Below are positions 11,173-23,531 of a DNA stretch of 64,000 nucleotides, piece after piece (the stretch's first letter is position 1; each line of letters begins with the position of its first letter). The notes below the pieces were generated by a model. It had not been told where the DNA came from. It made no database searches and worked only from the letters and a program-made list of their open reading frames with translations. The stretch is from Anaeramoeba flamelloides (lineage: Eukaryota > Metamonada > Anaeramoebidae), in contig JANTQA010000033.1 in assembly GCA_027625915.1 (NCBI GenBank), positions 62,001 through 126,000 of the forward strand, in the 5' to 3' direction. Position numbers and translations under genes: made by a program.

Positions 11173-11476
11173 AAATTGTGATTTTTTCATGAGCTATGAG
11201 ACTTTTCTGGTGTGCCACTCAATGTTCAGGAAACTCTCAGAAGATTTGAAGTTTTGGATTGACTAGAAATCCCATTTAATAAACCCTTCAATTTTGGTTT
11301 GTTTGAATTTGAAAAAAGGTGAATCAATTTTTACTTTAAAGTTTCTACCCCAAATCACTTCCTTTCTTTTTTAAAGGTAATAGATGTTTACTAAAGACAT
11401 TAAATATTGACAAGTTTCCTGATCCTTGAGAGACACACCAGAAAAGTTTCATTGTTTATGAAAAAATCACAATTTT
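11173..11476. mobile_element. Inverted-repeat element (MITE) with about 65-bp ends
   Basis: Starts AAATTGTGATTTTTTCAT and ends with its complement. The inverted match continues through ACTTTTCTGGTGTG and TCAGGAAACT on both sides, for about 65 bases with a few mismatches. The 170-base centre holds no open frame. No second copy was noticed in the window. Confidence 0.6.
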
Positions 11477-13013
11477 AACAAAAAACATTTAAAACGTAAA
11501 AATCCTTTTTAAAAATGCTTACAATTTTAAAAAAAAAAAAAAAAAAACGAAAATGAAAAAAATACAGTCTTTTTTTGTATTGTTAAAGGAAGGTGATTTA
11601 TCAAAATTACCGACAGTTTGTAATAAAGACTAGAGATTATCTTGGGCCCGTGACACGCTACACAGAGTCAAACAGAATTATAACTCATAGTAGAGCTTTT
11701 CTTTTAAAAAAAGAAAACAGAAAAGAAAAAAAAATTTTTATTTTAAATAAACACAGAAAAAGAAAAAGAAGCAAGAAATGAAAAGGAGAGTAGGCTTTGT
11801 TGCTAAGAGTTAAGTGCTCAATGACTCTTAATCTGTTAAAGAGAGAGTTTGGAAATGACGAAATTTGTGACCATTAAAAAAAAAAAGGAGATTAATTAAT
11901 TTCCTTGTTTAAATCAGGATACAAACAAAAACACATAAGCCTAATTCCTCTTAACATTTTTAATCGAAAGGTTAAACAAGTAAAATAAATTGGAATTTAG
12001 GATTTCGAAGTTTTAAATTTTCTCGCTTGAGGAGATAAAGAATGTCACACAGGAGAACAATTTCTGTTTCTCTAACCATTATTCTGAAAATACCAAGAAT
12101 TGGTAAGGTAAGATGTTTATTGGTTGAAAAATGGTGTCATTTTTTAAATATAATTTTGACAAGAGAGAGATATTTTGTCAAGTATCTAAAAAAGGTGAAG
12201 TTTTTTGAACAACGTCTCAATTTTTATTTTGATTTTTTATGTTTGCTTGATCCTTCAATACCCACTTCAATACCATTACTTTAAGGGAAATTGTTGAAAG
12301 AAAACTTGGGTTGTGATCTTTTTGAATTTTTTATTTTAAGAAATTTGGTTGGTTTCCTGAAAAAAGAACAGACGTATAATGGGGTTTCTTATTGTGATTT
12401 GAGAAAAAAAATTAGAACGATTCTTGTAAAAAAAAAAATCAAGATTATATGGGAAAAAAGGAATTTTCGAATCAAAGTTCACAAAATAGTCTGTATTCCT
12501 GTTTCAACCAAATTTACAATTAATTTTTATCCCAAAAAAAAACATTTTTTGAAAAAGTAACATTCTCAAAAACAAATTATTAAACGAAAAAAAATTGGTA
12601 TTTGAGAACAGAACACCATAAGAGGAGAACTTTTCCTGGGATCAGTAAGATCCTCTTTCTTGAAAGATAGAAAAATTATCTTTCCAAATCAAATAAGTTT
12701 ATCATCAGATTAACACAGGTTGTAGAGTTCTTTGTCTGATCAAAGAAAAAAATTTAGTATATTATTCAGTTTTTAGGGTTGTAACAATCACCCTTTTTTT
12801 TTTTTTTTTCGGAAAAAAATGTAAAATTTCGCATAATCCAAATTAAGTGTTTAATAAAAAATAATCCAAGTTTGTTTGTACCAAAATTTCTTCCATTTTC
12901 ACATTTTTTCAAATTCACATTTATTTTTTTAAATTTGTTTTTTTTTTTGTTTTTGTTTTTTTATTATTTTTTTTTTTTAAATACCCAACTTTTTTTAACA
13001 AATTTTATTGTGG
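11477..13013. other. Region upstream of the CADG-protein gene
   Basis: Holds patches of lower AT content (11593-11700 and 12600-12730) that could be exons, plus an ATG-led stretch at 12042 followed by GTAAGG at about 12106. None could be joined into a credible gene. The last 200 bases before the ATG at 13014 are a T-rich tract and are the likely promoter and leader of the downstream gene. Confidence 0.3.
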
Positions 13014-16000
13014 ATGTTAAAAAAGAAAATCATTTTCTTGGTACTTTTCATCTTTTTGCTACGTAAGTATTATTACTCCATCCCAAAAAAAAAAAAAAAA
13101 AAAAATAATTTCTTACTTATTTTTCAACCAACAAAAAATGCTTTTGTCACAAAATCCCGCATGCCCTTTACGATTTTCCAACAAGGTTTTAATAAAAAGT
13201 ATCTTAATAATCAAAAAGATCCCATGATTTTTTGTTAAACACCTTTGTTGACTAATTGTATTCTCTTTCTAAAATGAGAAAAGGACAGAAAAGAAAAGAA
13301 AGGCAAGAAAAGACAATAAAAAAAAAGTGTACAAAAAAATCAACAATTTTCTTGTTCTGAGTTTAAGTTCAAAAATTTTATCCAAATAATAATATTTTTG
13401 ATAATTGTACACCAGCCCAAAAAAATGATGAAAATGCTTTGATCAAACCAAACTCTTTCTTTTCTTTTGTCCCTCTTTTTGTTTCGATCATTTTCAAAAA
13501 AAAAAAAACAATTTTGACCAAAATCTAAAACTGGAACAAAAAAAAAAAAAAAAAAAAAATTGCTGAAAAATAAAAAAAAAAAACAACCAAATCAAAATAG
13601 AATTTGTATCAAGCAATGAACCATGTTTAACGTACACAAAAATGGAGGTCGGCGACGTTACTGTTGACCAGGAACCTGATACTCAGATTTGTACGTTTGA
13701 TGGCGATGCAACGCATTTAACTGTTCTAGTTTACAAGGGCAAGAACCTTGATGGTTTTTCCAACATTCGTCTGAGGGCTTATGAAATCGATGAGGATAAT
13801 TCAATTGGGCCCATTGGAGCATCTGTCTTGATGTCTGAAGAATTTTCGAACAACACACTCTCCAAGCCAGGTGTTCTCTGTTTGGAAGACGACAGGGTTT
13901 TGGTTGTGTGGGCTGACATTATCAAGTACGGCGAAATGGAAGACTTTATTTTCAAGGGTGTAATTTACAACGTCCGAACGAAAGAACGTGGTGAGGTCGT
14001 TGATTTAAACGAAATGTTTTCGTGCCGTGTCTTTTCAACTTATGCGGTCAAAAGGGTCGGTACGTCAAGTGATAAAAAGTTTTTTTTTACGTTCAATTAC
14101 AACATCCAATACAACAATCTCGACAATTACATTATCAAGGGCCAAATGTTCACCTTTGAGGGCTTCACGATCACCGCTGTTGGCAGCGTTGCAAACCTCT
14201 ACGATGGCAGCAAGTATACGGAGACTGTGGGTAACAAGCTCTATTCCTTCCCCGAGACTGACAAGTTTTTCATCTTGTTCGACACGGAGAACGCCGCAGA
14301 GAGGAGGATCGCAAGATGCTACGTTTACCAATTGTCCTCTACGGCCGACAACGGTTACGAGCGGCTAACGAAGAGCACGCTTTATACCGGAGATACCGCC
14401 TATTCGCTGGGGAACATCTGGATCTCAGGCGTGCATGGCGACTCATTCGAGGATACCACGCAGACGGTGATGATCAGTTGGGTGACCTTGGAAACAACGG
14501 AATACTATGCTATCCATGCGTACCTGGCAGACGACAATACCATGAAGCTTAAGGACTCATTCCTGTTTGACCCCTCGATCGAACTGATTGACTTTGCACG
14601 ATCACAATTTTATGAAAACCAAAAAAAGTCCGTGGTGACTTGGAATAACGACAACAACGACATTGACGTTGATTACAATTTTATTGATTTCAACACAAGC
14701 CCACCAGAAGCCCTTTATTCAATGCAAGAGGTCGACAGGCCATCAAACGAAAGATACTGGTCGGTCAATTTGGTGACACTGTCCAACGGGAATTTCATTT
14801 TCGCGATCGACGGCGATGTGGATTTGGCAAGGTACTTTGTCAAGCTGTTTTATTTTACCAATAAGGATCCATCACTGATCAAGCCGTTTGAAGACACGGT
14901 AACACCTGCTGGTGGATCGGACCAACGGATCATCACAGACTATTTTAACATTCCTGGATCGGCAACCTTTGATTTCACGACGGATCCTGTGATCACTGCG
15001 GATCCCAAATGGATGAGCATCGAAAACACCGACGAGCTAAATTGGGAGGCCCCCGATATTTGTACCGCAGAGTACACTGTTACCGTCTCAGGAGAGGGCT
15101 CATGCGGTTCGATTAGCGACAGCTTCACCCTGACAATTGAAAACGAGGCACCAACCTTTAGTGGCACTATTATACCACCACCCGAATACAAGCCCGGCGA
15201 CGTTCCCTCACAATACACCTTCGACAAGACCACTGTAACAGACCCCGAGTCCGATCCAATCACCTTTACCACCGATTTACCGGGCTCGCCTTGGAGCTTT
15301 TCGGAAACAAGCGACGCCGATAATATCTATTTTGATAGCTCCGATGCGCTTACGGGCTGCAGCGACGAATCCGAGATCGCAATCACAGCATCCGATGATT
15401 GCAATGGCACCTTGACCTTACAGATCCCCTTCAAATATGTCAATAATGCACCCACAAAGGACGACTCATTGATCCCAGGCGTGCCAACTGCAGTTGCCGG
15501 CAACGAGTACAGCTATGCAATTGGGCAAACACCCTTTTCGGACCCAGACTCCGAAACATTGACCTTTTATGGTGGCGAGAGACCCACTGATGGCTCAAGC
15601 AAGCCCATAGTCACCGGCAAATGGCCCTTTTTCGATTCCGATCTTGTCGAATTCTCGGGAACAACCCCAAGCGATCTGTGCTCAAATGTTGTGTACAATA
15701 TGAGGGTGCAGGCATGTGATTCATGTAGCTGTGTCAATTATGATTTTGACATCAATATCGAGAACACGAAGCCAACCTACGACGACGGATTAACAGAGCA
15801 AACAGTGAACATTAACGAAACGAACAATTATCGCATAGACACATTCTTTTCAGATCCCAATTTTGAGCATTTGGAATACATAATTTCAGAGGGCACAGAG
15901 AGCACGCCTCAATGGATCAAATTAATTAGCACGGACACCGAAACATATATTGAAATGACCGGGCCAAACGAATGCTCGAGCTCACATATCATCACTGTCA

Positions 16001-19000
16001 CCGCGAAGGACAATTGCCAACAGAGCACCGAGGGGAGCTTTACGGCCAAGCTAAACAACAATTGGCCAGTCGTCAAGGATGTGGCGATCCCCAACAAGGA
16101 CGATTTGCACACCAACGAAGAATGGAGCTACACAATACAACCCAACGCCTTCAAGGACCCCAAAAACCAAGGATTGGCCATTGAAGCAAAATTGGTGAAT
16201 CCCGATTCATCACTGAGCGATTTACCAGACTGGCTGGTGTTCGACGAGAGCACTATTACCTTTTTTGCAGACCCTAAGCAAATGTGTGGAGACACGTTCA
16301 CGATCAGAGTAACTGCAACAGATTTCTGTAATAGGCAGGCAAATTCAGATTTCGAGATCACCGTCATCAACGAGAAGCCCAAAGACGGCGCAGATCCAAT
16401 AACCGATCAAACCGCAATCGCGAATACAGAATGGCAATATTTGATCCCTGATCAGGCCTTTGTTGATCCAGAGGGCGACGCCTTCACGCTAACGGGCGCC
16501 TCAGACGATCCAACGACGGTACAATTCCTCGCAACACCAAATTATTCCTTTTACTCCTCAGACCTTGGCTCAGTTGATGAGTGCTATAAGCTCATTAGTC
16601 TATCTGTTACAGCAACAGAAAATTATTGCGCGGAAAACGCCTATACAAGGCCCCTCATCTTAAATGTCACATTGCCCCTTCCAACTTATGATCCAATAGA
16701 TCCCATCAGCGTACATCCAAACACAAATAACTGGGTACACAAATTGGACCCAAACCCCTTTACCAACCCAAGCGGCAAACCACTGAGCTATGAATTGATC
16801 AAGGACCTCAACGGACAAGACCCAGCCGATTTAAGCTGGCTCACTCTTAATACAGAAACCGGCGAACTCGAATTAGAAGGAGATGTGCCCTCGGAGTGCA
16901 ATGACTACCAACTCAGAATTAAAGCAACAGATTCAGAATGCGGACTATTTGTAGATGGCGATTTTGAATTAAAACTTGAAAGCGATCCACCACAAAGGGG
17001 TGACGATATCCCCGACCAAGAATTATATGTAGGTGTTGAATTTGATTATTCGATCCCAGACAGCGCATTTATAATCAACGACCAAGACACCGTAACATAT
17101 TCCGCAGTTGAAAAGGGCGAAAATACGCTTCCAAACAATTTGCAATTTGATTCCAATACAAGGCAATTTTCAAATTCCTTAGTTCTCACCTTATGTAGCT
17201 CAACAAAGATAATTGAGGTGACTGCCAATGGCGCCTGTGGATTTGCAACTAATAATTTCAATTTAATAGTCGAAAATAAAAAACCCGTTGTTGCCAATGC
17301 AATTAGCCCAATAGACTTAGATAGCAACAAATTTTGGCAATTCCAATTTGACGAAAATGTCTTTGATGATGAAGACACAAGCGCACTTCAATATAGCGTT
17401 ACAGATTTACCCGCCTGGGACAACATCCAATTCTATGGCGACAATAGAACCTTTGTCGGTGTTACTCCCGATCAATGTAACACAGAAACCTGGTCCATTA
17501 ATTTGCTGGCAAGCGATAGTTGCCAATCACAAGCCATAGATACCTTTACGGTAACCGTTTCAAATCTAAACCCCGTCTTGAACCAAGAAAAAAAATTGCA
17601 AAACCAGAACTTAATGAGCGATCAGCAATTGGGCGTTTCATTTGATCAAGATTTGTTCACAGATCCAGAGGGACACACTATTGCATATAGCGCATCTGCT
17701 TTGCCCACCGAGCCCAGCTGGATCATCTTTGATGACGAAACACTTGCCTTTTCGGGATCCACGATCCTGGATCCAAACGTTTGTACGAAGGACTGGGGCG
17801 TGACAGTGACCGCAAAGGACAATTGCGAGTTGTCAGGCACCGACACCTTCACTGTCACCGTCAAGAATACACCACCACAGGCAGACGTTCAAATCACGGA
17901 GAGACTCGTTAACACTGGCCAAGACTGGGAATATTTGATACCCGCAACCGCCTTCAAGGATCTTGAATCGGACACACTCACATACACAATAACAGAAACC
18001 GGCCAAGCCACATTGCCAGACTGGATGCACTTCGATCAGCCAAACAGATTATACGGTGCTGTACCAACCTCCTGCAATTCAAACGGCTGGGATTTGACAC
18101 TAAGCGCCAAAGATACTTGTAACCCCGATAGCCCCGCGCACATGACCTTCCACGTGAAGCAAAATAGCTCATCCCCAATCGTGCAAAACCCACTTCCAGA
18201 CTTCAATTTGGATCCCGGCCAACAGTGGACCTACGACATCCCCGCCAAAACCTTCTATGACGCCAATGGCGACGCCCTGACTTTGACAGCACATGAACTC
18301 AACAGTGACACATTGCCCTTCGGCTTGCAGTTATTACAAAAGCAAGACGGCAGCGGATATTACTTCATCGGGACCCTTCCCAGCGATTGCTCCGCGGGGC
18401 CATGGACAATTGTCTTGACAGCCGACGACCAATGCTCAGTGCCCGCTTCACTGCAGTTCACCATTACCTTGAACGGCGGCAAGCCCATCATCAACAAGAT
18501 CCTCCCCGACATAACAATTTACTCATTCAGATTTTGGTTCTACAGGATCCCCAAGGATGCCTTCATCATGAACGACGGCTCAGAACTCAAATACAAGGCC
18601 CGACAGGCAAATGGCAAACGGTTGCCAATCTGGATCTATTTCTATAAGAGAACAGCAGCCTTCTGGGGACTGCCATTAAATTTCTGCTCCAAGACTTACC
18701 AAATTAAAGTCACGGCTTACTCGGAATGTGGCGCATCCACATCGCAAATTTTCACCTTGGATATCAAAAATAGAAAGCCAAGAAACAACCTCGCACTGAA
18801 ACCACTGGACGTCACCTATGGAACACGTTGGTCATATGTCATCTGGAACCTCGCCTTTACAGACCCAGAAAATGAACCACTCGCAATCGAATTGGTTGAC
18901 AACACCACAGGAGAAGCATTGCCAGACTGGATCATGTGGAACCACGATTATAGAGTACTTTATGGCGTTGCACCAACGACAAGGCAAACTATCCAAATTA

Positions 19001-19182
19001 GAGCCACGGCTTATGATTGCTGCCAACAAACCACTTCTCAAGACTTCACCTTAAGTGTAAACCCTCCTCCAAAAACAAAAAGTAATTCAAAGAATGACAG
19101 CGACAGCGGATTCTGGGGCTCAATTTCAAATTTCTTCGAAAAGACAATTAATAAATTACAGGACTTTTTTGATAAAATATAA
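13014..19182 (+). CDS. Large secreted protein with 14 cadherin-like (CADG/He_PIG) modules; two exons
   Basis: Exon 1 (13014-13062) encodes MLKKKIIFLVLFIFLL and ends C|GTAAGT. Exon 2 begins after AAATAG at 13601, and the junction restores frame, adding QFVSS before the mature chain. This is a textbook signal peptide; the intron is 538 bases. The 1876-residue product has an N-terminal region (to about residue 440) that may be propeller-like. It is followed by 14 modules of roughly 100 residues, each opening with a Pro such as APT, KPV or PPQ, then a (D)PxF/A-x-D-P-E/D-x-D motif and an aromatic-rich strand, and most carry two Cys about 13-16 apart. The final module has lost the first Cys. The chain ends in a Ser/Asn linker and an amphipathic segment FWGSISNFFEKTINKLQDFF, with no membrane helix. 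Dystroglycan-type cadherin-like modules mediate extracellular binding, often with calcium; adhesion, cell surface or secreted prey-handling roles are inference. Base composition is far richer in G+C than the surroundings. Confidence 0.88.
13063..13600 (+). other. Intron 1 of the CADG-protein gene
   Basis: GTAAGT donor and AAATAG acceptor, phase 1. Rich in A/T tracts. Without this splice the long frame has no start or signal peptide, although it is open upstream of its first ATG at 13642 back to 13567. Confidence 0.75.
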
Positions 19183-21133
19183 TCCTCGAAAACCCTAAAT
19201 ACTTAAACCTTTAATCTTTTTTCAATTTTTTACTTTTTTCTTTTTTCTTATTTTTATTAAATAGAAAAATTTTTTTTTTTATTTAATTTATTTTGTTGTC
19301 CAGATATTGAAACATTAAATATTAAATTTTTTCAATATGTAACAAATATTTATTATTAAACCTAGGTTCTTTATTTTTACAATTTTTTTTTATTTAATGT
19401 TTCTTTTTACTAAAAAAAAAAAAAAAAAACAAAAACAAGAGTTTTTAATTCTTAAACAGAAACTGGTTATGTTTCTTAATATTAATAAATAATAATTTCA
19501 AAGTAAATTTTACTTTTTTTCTAATGTTGCTTTTTCTCTTATCCTATTTAATAATTAAAAAACGATTCGAAAAAAATTGGAGACAACATTAATCAAAAAT
19601 AGGAAAATGAAATCCTAATCTTTCGTGGTTTTTACAAGCTTTATATTAAATCGCATTTATGTTACTTAGTATTAATGTTTTTTATAATGAACCATTTTCA
19701 GACAAATAGAAGAAAAAAATATAAATGGAAAAAAATGTAAATTGGGGTGTTACCAAAATAATGAAACAAGTAGAACAAAAAATTATATTGCTAAATTTGT
19801 TGAAATTTCATAAAGAATTGTTGATCGATCAAGAGTTAGAAACTATCAACTAATTGAATGTAATTTTTCAATTTCACAAACTCAGCACTAACATTCTATC
19901 AACTTTCGAAAAAATAATTTTTTGATCTAATAAAAAAGGGTTATGTAACTGGAAATATGAAAATGAAAACAAAATAATAAAGATTTCTTGTAAAATGAAA
20001 ATTATTTCCAAACTGAATGAAAGAATGTGTAGTATTTTTATTCTTTCTATTATTTAAACGGTCTCCAAAAATTTACAATTTCATTTATATTCATGATAAA
20101 AAAAAGTTAATAAATTACTTTTTTTGTTCTCAAACAATTAATTTGACCAAAATGTAAATTTCAAACAATTTATAGTAAAACTGATTTTTTATCAAATAAC
20201 TAATCTTTATTAGATATAATCATTTCAATGTTATCAACTATTTTTGGATGATATTAATCTGATCTTTTGATTAATTTTTTCAACTTAAATTTAAAAGTAG
20301 ATGTTCAAAAAAAAAAATTCCATCATATAGATCATTTTAAGTAAAAAAAGAAAATTATCTTGAATTATTTTTTACACCCTTTTAAGAAGATTTTTACTGG
20401 ACATATATATGTACTTACCATTTCTCGAGACATTCTGAGATCTTTATTATATGTTTCTTATGTTTAAAAACATTTTCATAAATAAATCTTTTTTTTAATG
20501 ATTTTTTTTTAAAGAAATTATTTCATTCCTTTTTATATATAGTTCTAAAAGAAAAATTCAAAATATAGAATTTTATGAGTTCAGCATAAAATTTAAGGCA
20601 GTCTTAGAACGACTTACTCTTTTCCTTATATATAAAATAACTGTGTTATAAATTTGACAATATATATATATGTTATTATTATTATTATTTCGGACCAGAT
20701 CCTAATAAAAATCAAATTACTGAAAAAATACATAAAACATCAATTAAGATTCTTGTAAATATTAAAAGTCTTTTATAAAAAAAAATCTTGTTACTGTTTG
20801 AAAAAAATGAAAAAACAACCCAGAAATAGTTTCAATGATTATATCCAATATTTTTAAAAGGTACTTTTGAAATTGTTTTGAATGTACTCATTTTTATTGG
20901 TAATAATAATTTGAGTGATTACTCTAAAAATATTATTTTATATTCTTAATAAATGAATATATAAATTAAATTTTTGTTGATTTTATGATCATTTTTTTGA
21001 ATTTATTACAATTTATCTTTTTCAGGTATAAGTTGAATAATTTTAATTAAAAAATTAAAAAAATCACTTTTTATCAAATAAACCAAGCAAACAACAATTT
21101 TTTTGAGATTAACTTTATTATAAATTGTACTAA
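19183..21133. other. Gene-free AT-rich stretch
   Basis: T-rich 3' region of the CADG gene, then low-complexity AT sequence with an ATT microsatellite near 20675. A minus-strand ATGTCTCGAGAAATG followed by GTAAGT (20410-20433) resembles a tiny first exon, but no downstream exon was found. Confidence 0.4.
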
Positions 21134-21343
21134 TATAAACTCCATTTCAGAATCATTTACCAATTAAAAATCAATTTTTTAAAATAAGTCTTTTTCTAAA
21201 TTGAATTAATTCATTATAATAAAAAATTATTATTTTAATATTCAGTTCTATATACTAGAAATATTGTTTTTAGTCCAAAAATTAAATAAAAAAATGTAAA
21301 ATAATAAATAAATAAAAATTGGGCAACTTATTATGAATTTTAG

Positions 21344-21350
<7 letters not shown>
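21134..21350. mobile_element. MITE family R, copy 1
   Basis: Starts TATAAACTCCATTTCAGAATC and ends ...CTTATTATGAATTTTAGTTT. Shares an internal ATTTTAATATTCAGTTCTAT block with copies at 23325-23531 and 36073-36290. About 215 bases. Its right end runs straight into a (TA)n tract and the next element. Confidence 0.6.

Positions 21351-21371
<21 letters not shown>
21351..21371. repeat. (TA)n microsatellite between two MITEs
   Basis: About ten TA units join the end of a family R element to the start of a family P element. Confidence 0.9.
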
Positions 21372-21381
<10 letters not shown>

Positions 21382-21997
21382 ACTTCAAAATTTTTAACAC
21401 ACCAAAATTCGATTTGTGAAAAAAAAAACTTCTTTAATGAATTCAAGAAGATTTACCAAAATTAAACTAAAATTCAAAATTTTCCACACAGCTAAAAACA
21501 TTCCAAACAATCACAATAATACAATTTCATTGAAATTTGAGATAATTTTGATTTTTGTCAAATATGAAAATCATTTTTTCATCTTTTAGTTTTTTCATTT
21601 CATTGTTTGAATTACGTAATTTGCTTTGTTGGATCAAAATTTTTCTGATAAGGTTTATATTATGTTAAAGTCAAGTTGTTTAAAATAGAAGAACTCAAAT
21701 AAAATTAGTTGGTAGTATCTAACCTTTTGATCGATCAATAATTCCTAATAGAATTTCAACAAATTTACTAATTTATTTTTTTGTTTTGCTATCTCCAAAA
21801 TTTTTAACACACCCATGATTTATTTGTATTGATAATTATTTATTTATTGTTTTGTGTGTATTTTATTTTATAAAAAGGTGTTAACATTTCAATTAGTAAA
21901 TGGTTCTAATTTGGTAAATCCTCTTGAATTGATTAAAGAAGTTTTTTTTTTTAACAAATCGAATTTTGGTGTGTTAAAAATTTTGAATTGGGGTTTA
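21372..21997. mobile_element. MITE family P, complete copy
   Basis: Terminal inverted repeats of about 48 bases: TATAAACCCCACTTCAAAA... at the left and the complement of CTAAACCCCAATTCAAAA... at the right, continuing through TTTTTAACACACCAAAATTC on both sides. About 626 bases, no transposase frame. Confidence 0.7.
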
Positions 21998-22002
21998 GAA
22001 AC

Positions 22003-22445
22003 GATTCACTAATTGAAAATTTAACACTTTTTTATAAATTACAATACTCACAAAACAATAAATAAATAATTATCAATACAAATAAATAAAGGGTATGTTA
22101 AAAATTTTGGAGATAGCAAAACAAAAAAATTGATTGGTAAATTTTTTTAAATTCTATTAGGAATTATTGATCGATCAAAAGGTTAGATACTACCAACTAA
22201 TTTTATTTGAGTTCTTCTATTTGGAACAACTCAACTTTAACATAATATCAATTGTTCAAAAAAATTTTGATACAATGAAACAAGTTACGCAATTCAAACA
22301 ATGAAATGAAAAAAAAAAAAACTAAAAGATGAAAATATGATTTTAATATTTTAGAAAAAATCAAAATTATCTCCAATTTCAATGAAATTGTATTATTGTG
22401 ATTGTTTGGAATGTTTTTAGCTGTGTGGAAAATTTTGAATTTTAA
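22003..22445. mobile_element. Inverted partial copy of family P
   Basis: Reverse complement of about 21474-21900, including the matched GGAGATAGCAAAAC and CACAAAACAATAAATAAAT blocks. Together with the complete copy it makes a palindrome of about 1.07 kb. Confidence 0.6.
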
Positions 22446-22711
22446 TTTATATATATATGAATTTAACATTATCCTTTAGAAACATCTTTTTGTTTGATTT
22501 AGAAATATTAATAATTTTTAGAATTATAATGAATCCTTAAGTACTAATAGATCAATTGGAAAAGGAAATCATAGCTTTTCTAGTTTTTTCAAAATTTTAA
22601 TATGATTAAAAAAAAAAAAAAGAAAATAATAGTTACCAAATTATATGAAGAAAAAAGACATTAAATATATAAATATCAAATATTTAACACGAGAATCATA
22701 CTTTATTTATA

Positions 22712-23291
22712 TATAAACTACTTTCGAAAAATAAGGGCCCAGTTTTTCAAATTATACTCACTAAACTAATTATATGAGGAACCTTGTAAATAATCATCAA
22801 TAAACTAGAAGTTGATGGATAATCATCAGAAGATTAAATACTAACAAGGTGTCTTCTTTAAAAATTTTTTATACGTTGAAAAAAAATCTATTTCATTTTT
22901 TTGTACAAAAATTTGGCTAAAAAAATCATCCAAAATTTTACAACATCTGGATATTATCGAATTTTTTTTCGGTTGTAAGAGTAATTTGATTGAGAATTAA
23001 ATTGAAATTTTTCATCATGTAAAAATATTAAATGTAAACCAGTGAAGAAAAATTAACATCTGAAACTATTTGATTGAAGAAACTAACAAACAAAAAAAAA
23101 ATCAAATTGTCATCTGATTGTTTGAAAATTTTTTTTATTTTCTTCCAATTTTTCAGTCAAAAGTTTGGTTAGTAAATTATGAAGTAGAAAATTTTATTTA
23201 AATTACATCATTAATCAACTGCCCAACATCATATTGAAATCCAATGATTCTAGAACGAGATCTCGAAATTTGTGCCCCTATTTTTTGAATT

Positions 23292-23300
<9 letters not shown>
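22712..23300. mobile_element. MITE family Z, copy 2
   Basis: Starts TATAAACTACTTTCGAAAAA and continues TAAGGGCCC; ends GTGCCCCTATTTTTTGAATT then TAGTTTATA. Imperfect terminal inverted repeats of about 30 bases, related to the nested element at 29527-30236. No coding capacity. Confidence 0.6.

Positions 23301-23324
<24 letters not shown>
23301..23324. repeat. (TA)n microsatellite between two MITEs
   Basis: Perfect TA repeat linking family Z to family R, the same arrangement as at 21351. Confidence 0.9.
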
Positions 23325-23331
<7 letters not shown>

Positions 23332-23531
23332 GCCATTTCAAAATCATTGACCCATTATAAATCAAATTATGAAAATAAAAATTTTAGTAAATTGAAGTTA
23401 TCTATTAAATAAATAATATACTATTTTAATATTCAGTTCTATATATTAGAATTATTGTTTTTTATCTAAAAATAAAATAAAAAAAGTAAAAAAATAAAAA
23501 TTGGACCATTTATTATGAAATTGAGTTTATA
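23325..23531. mobile_element. MITE family R, copy 2
   Basis: TATAAACGCCATTTCAAAAT at the left and ATTATGAAATTGAGTTTATA at the right. Internal block shared with copies 1 and 3. 207 bases. Confidence 0.65.

Noticed and set aside
12042-12106. ATG-led stretch (MSHRRTISVSLTIILK) followed by GTAAGG, like a first exon
   Set aside because: No matching acceptor and exon could be found before the CADG gene start at 13014, and the composition beyond the donor is noncoding. Kept only as a possibility.
13658-19054. Many open frames of 60-113 codons on both strands within the CADG exon
   Set aside because: Shadows of the long frame. None has independent splice, start or domain support.
20410-20433. Minus-strand ATGTCTCGAGAAATG|GTAAGT, resembling a five-codon first exon
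   Set aside because: No downstream coding sequence between it and the CADG gene.
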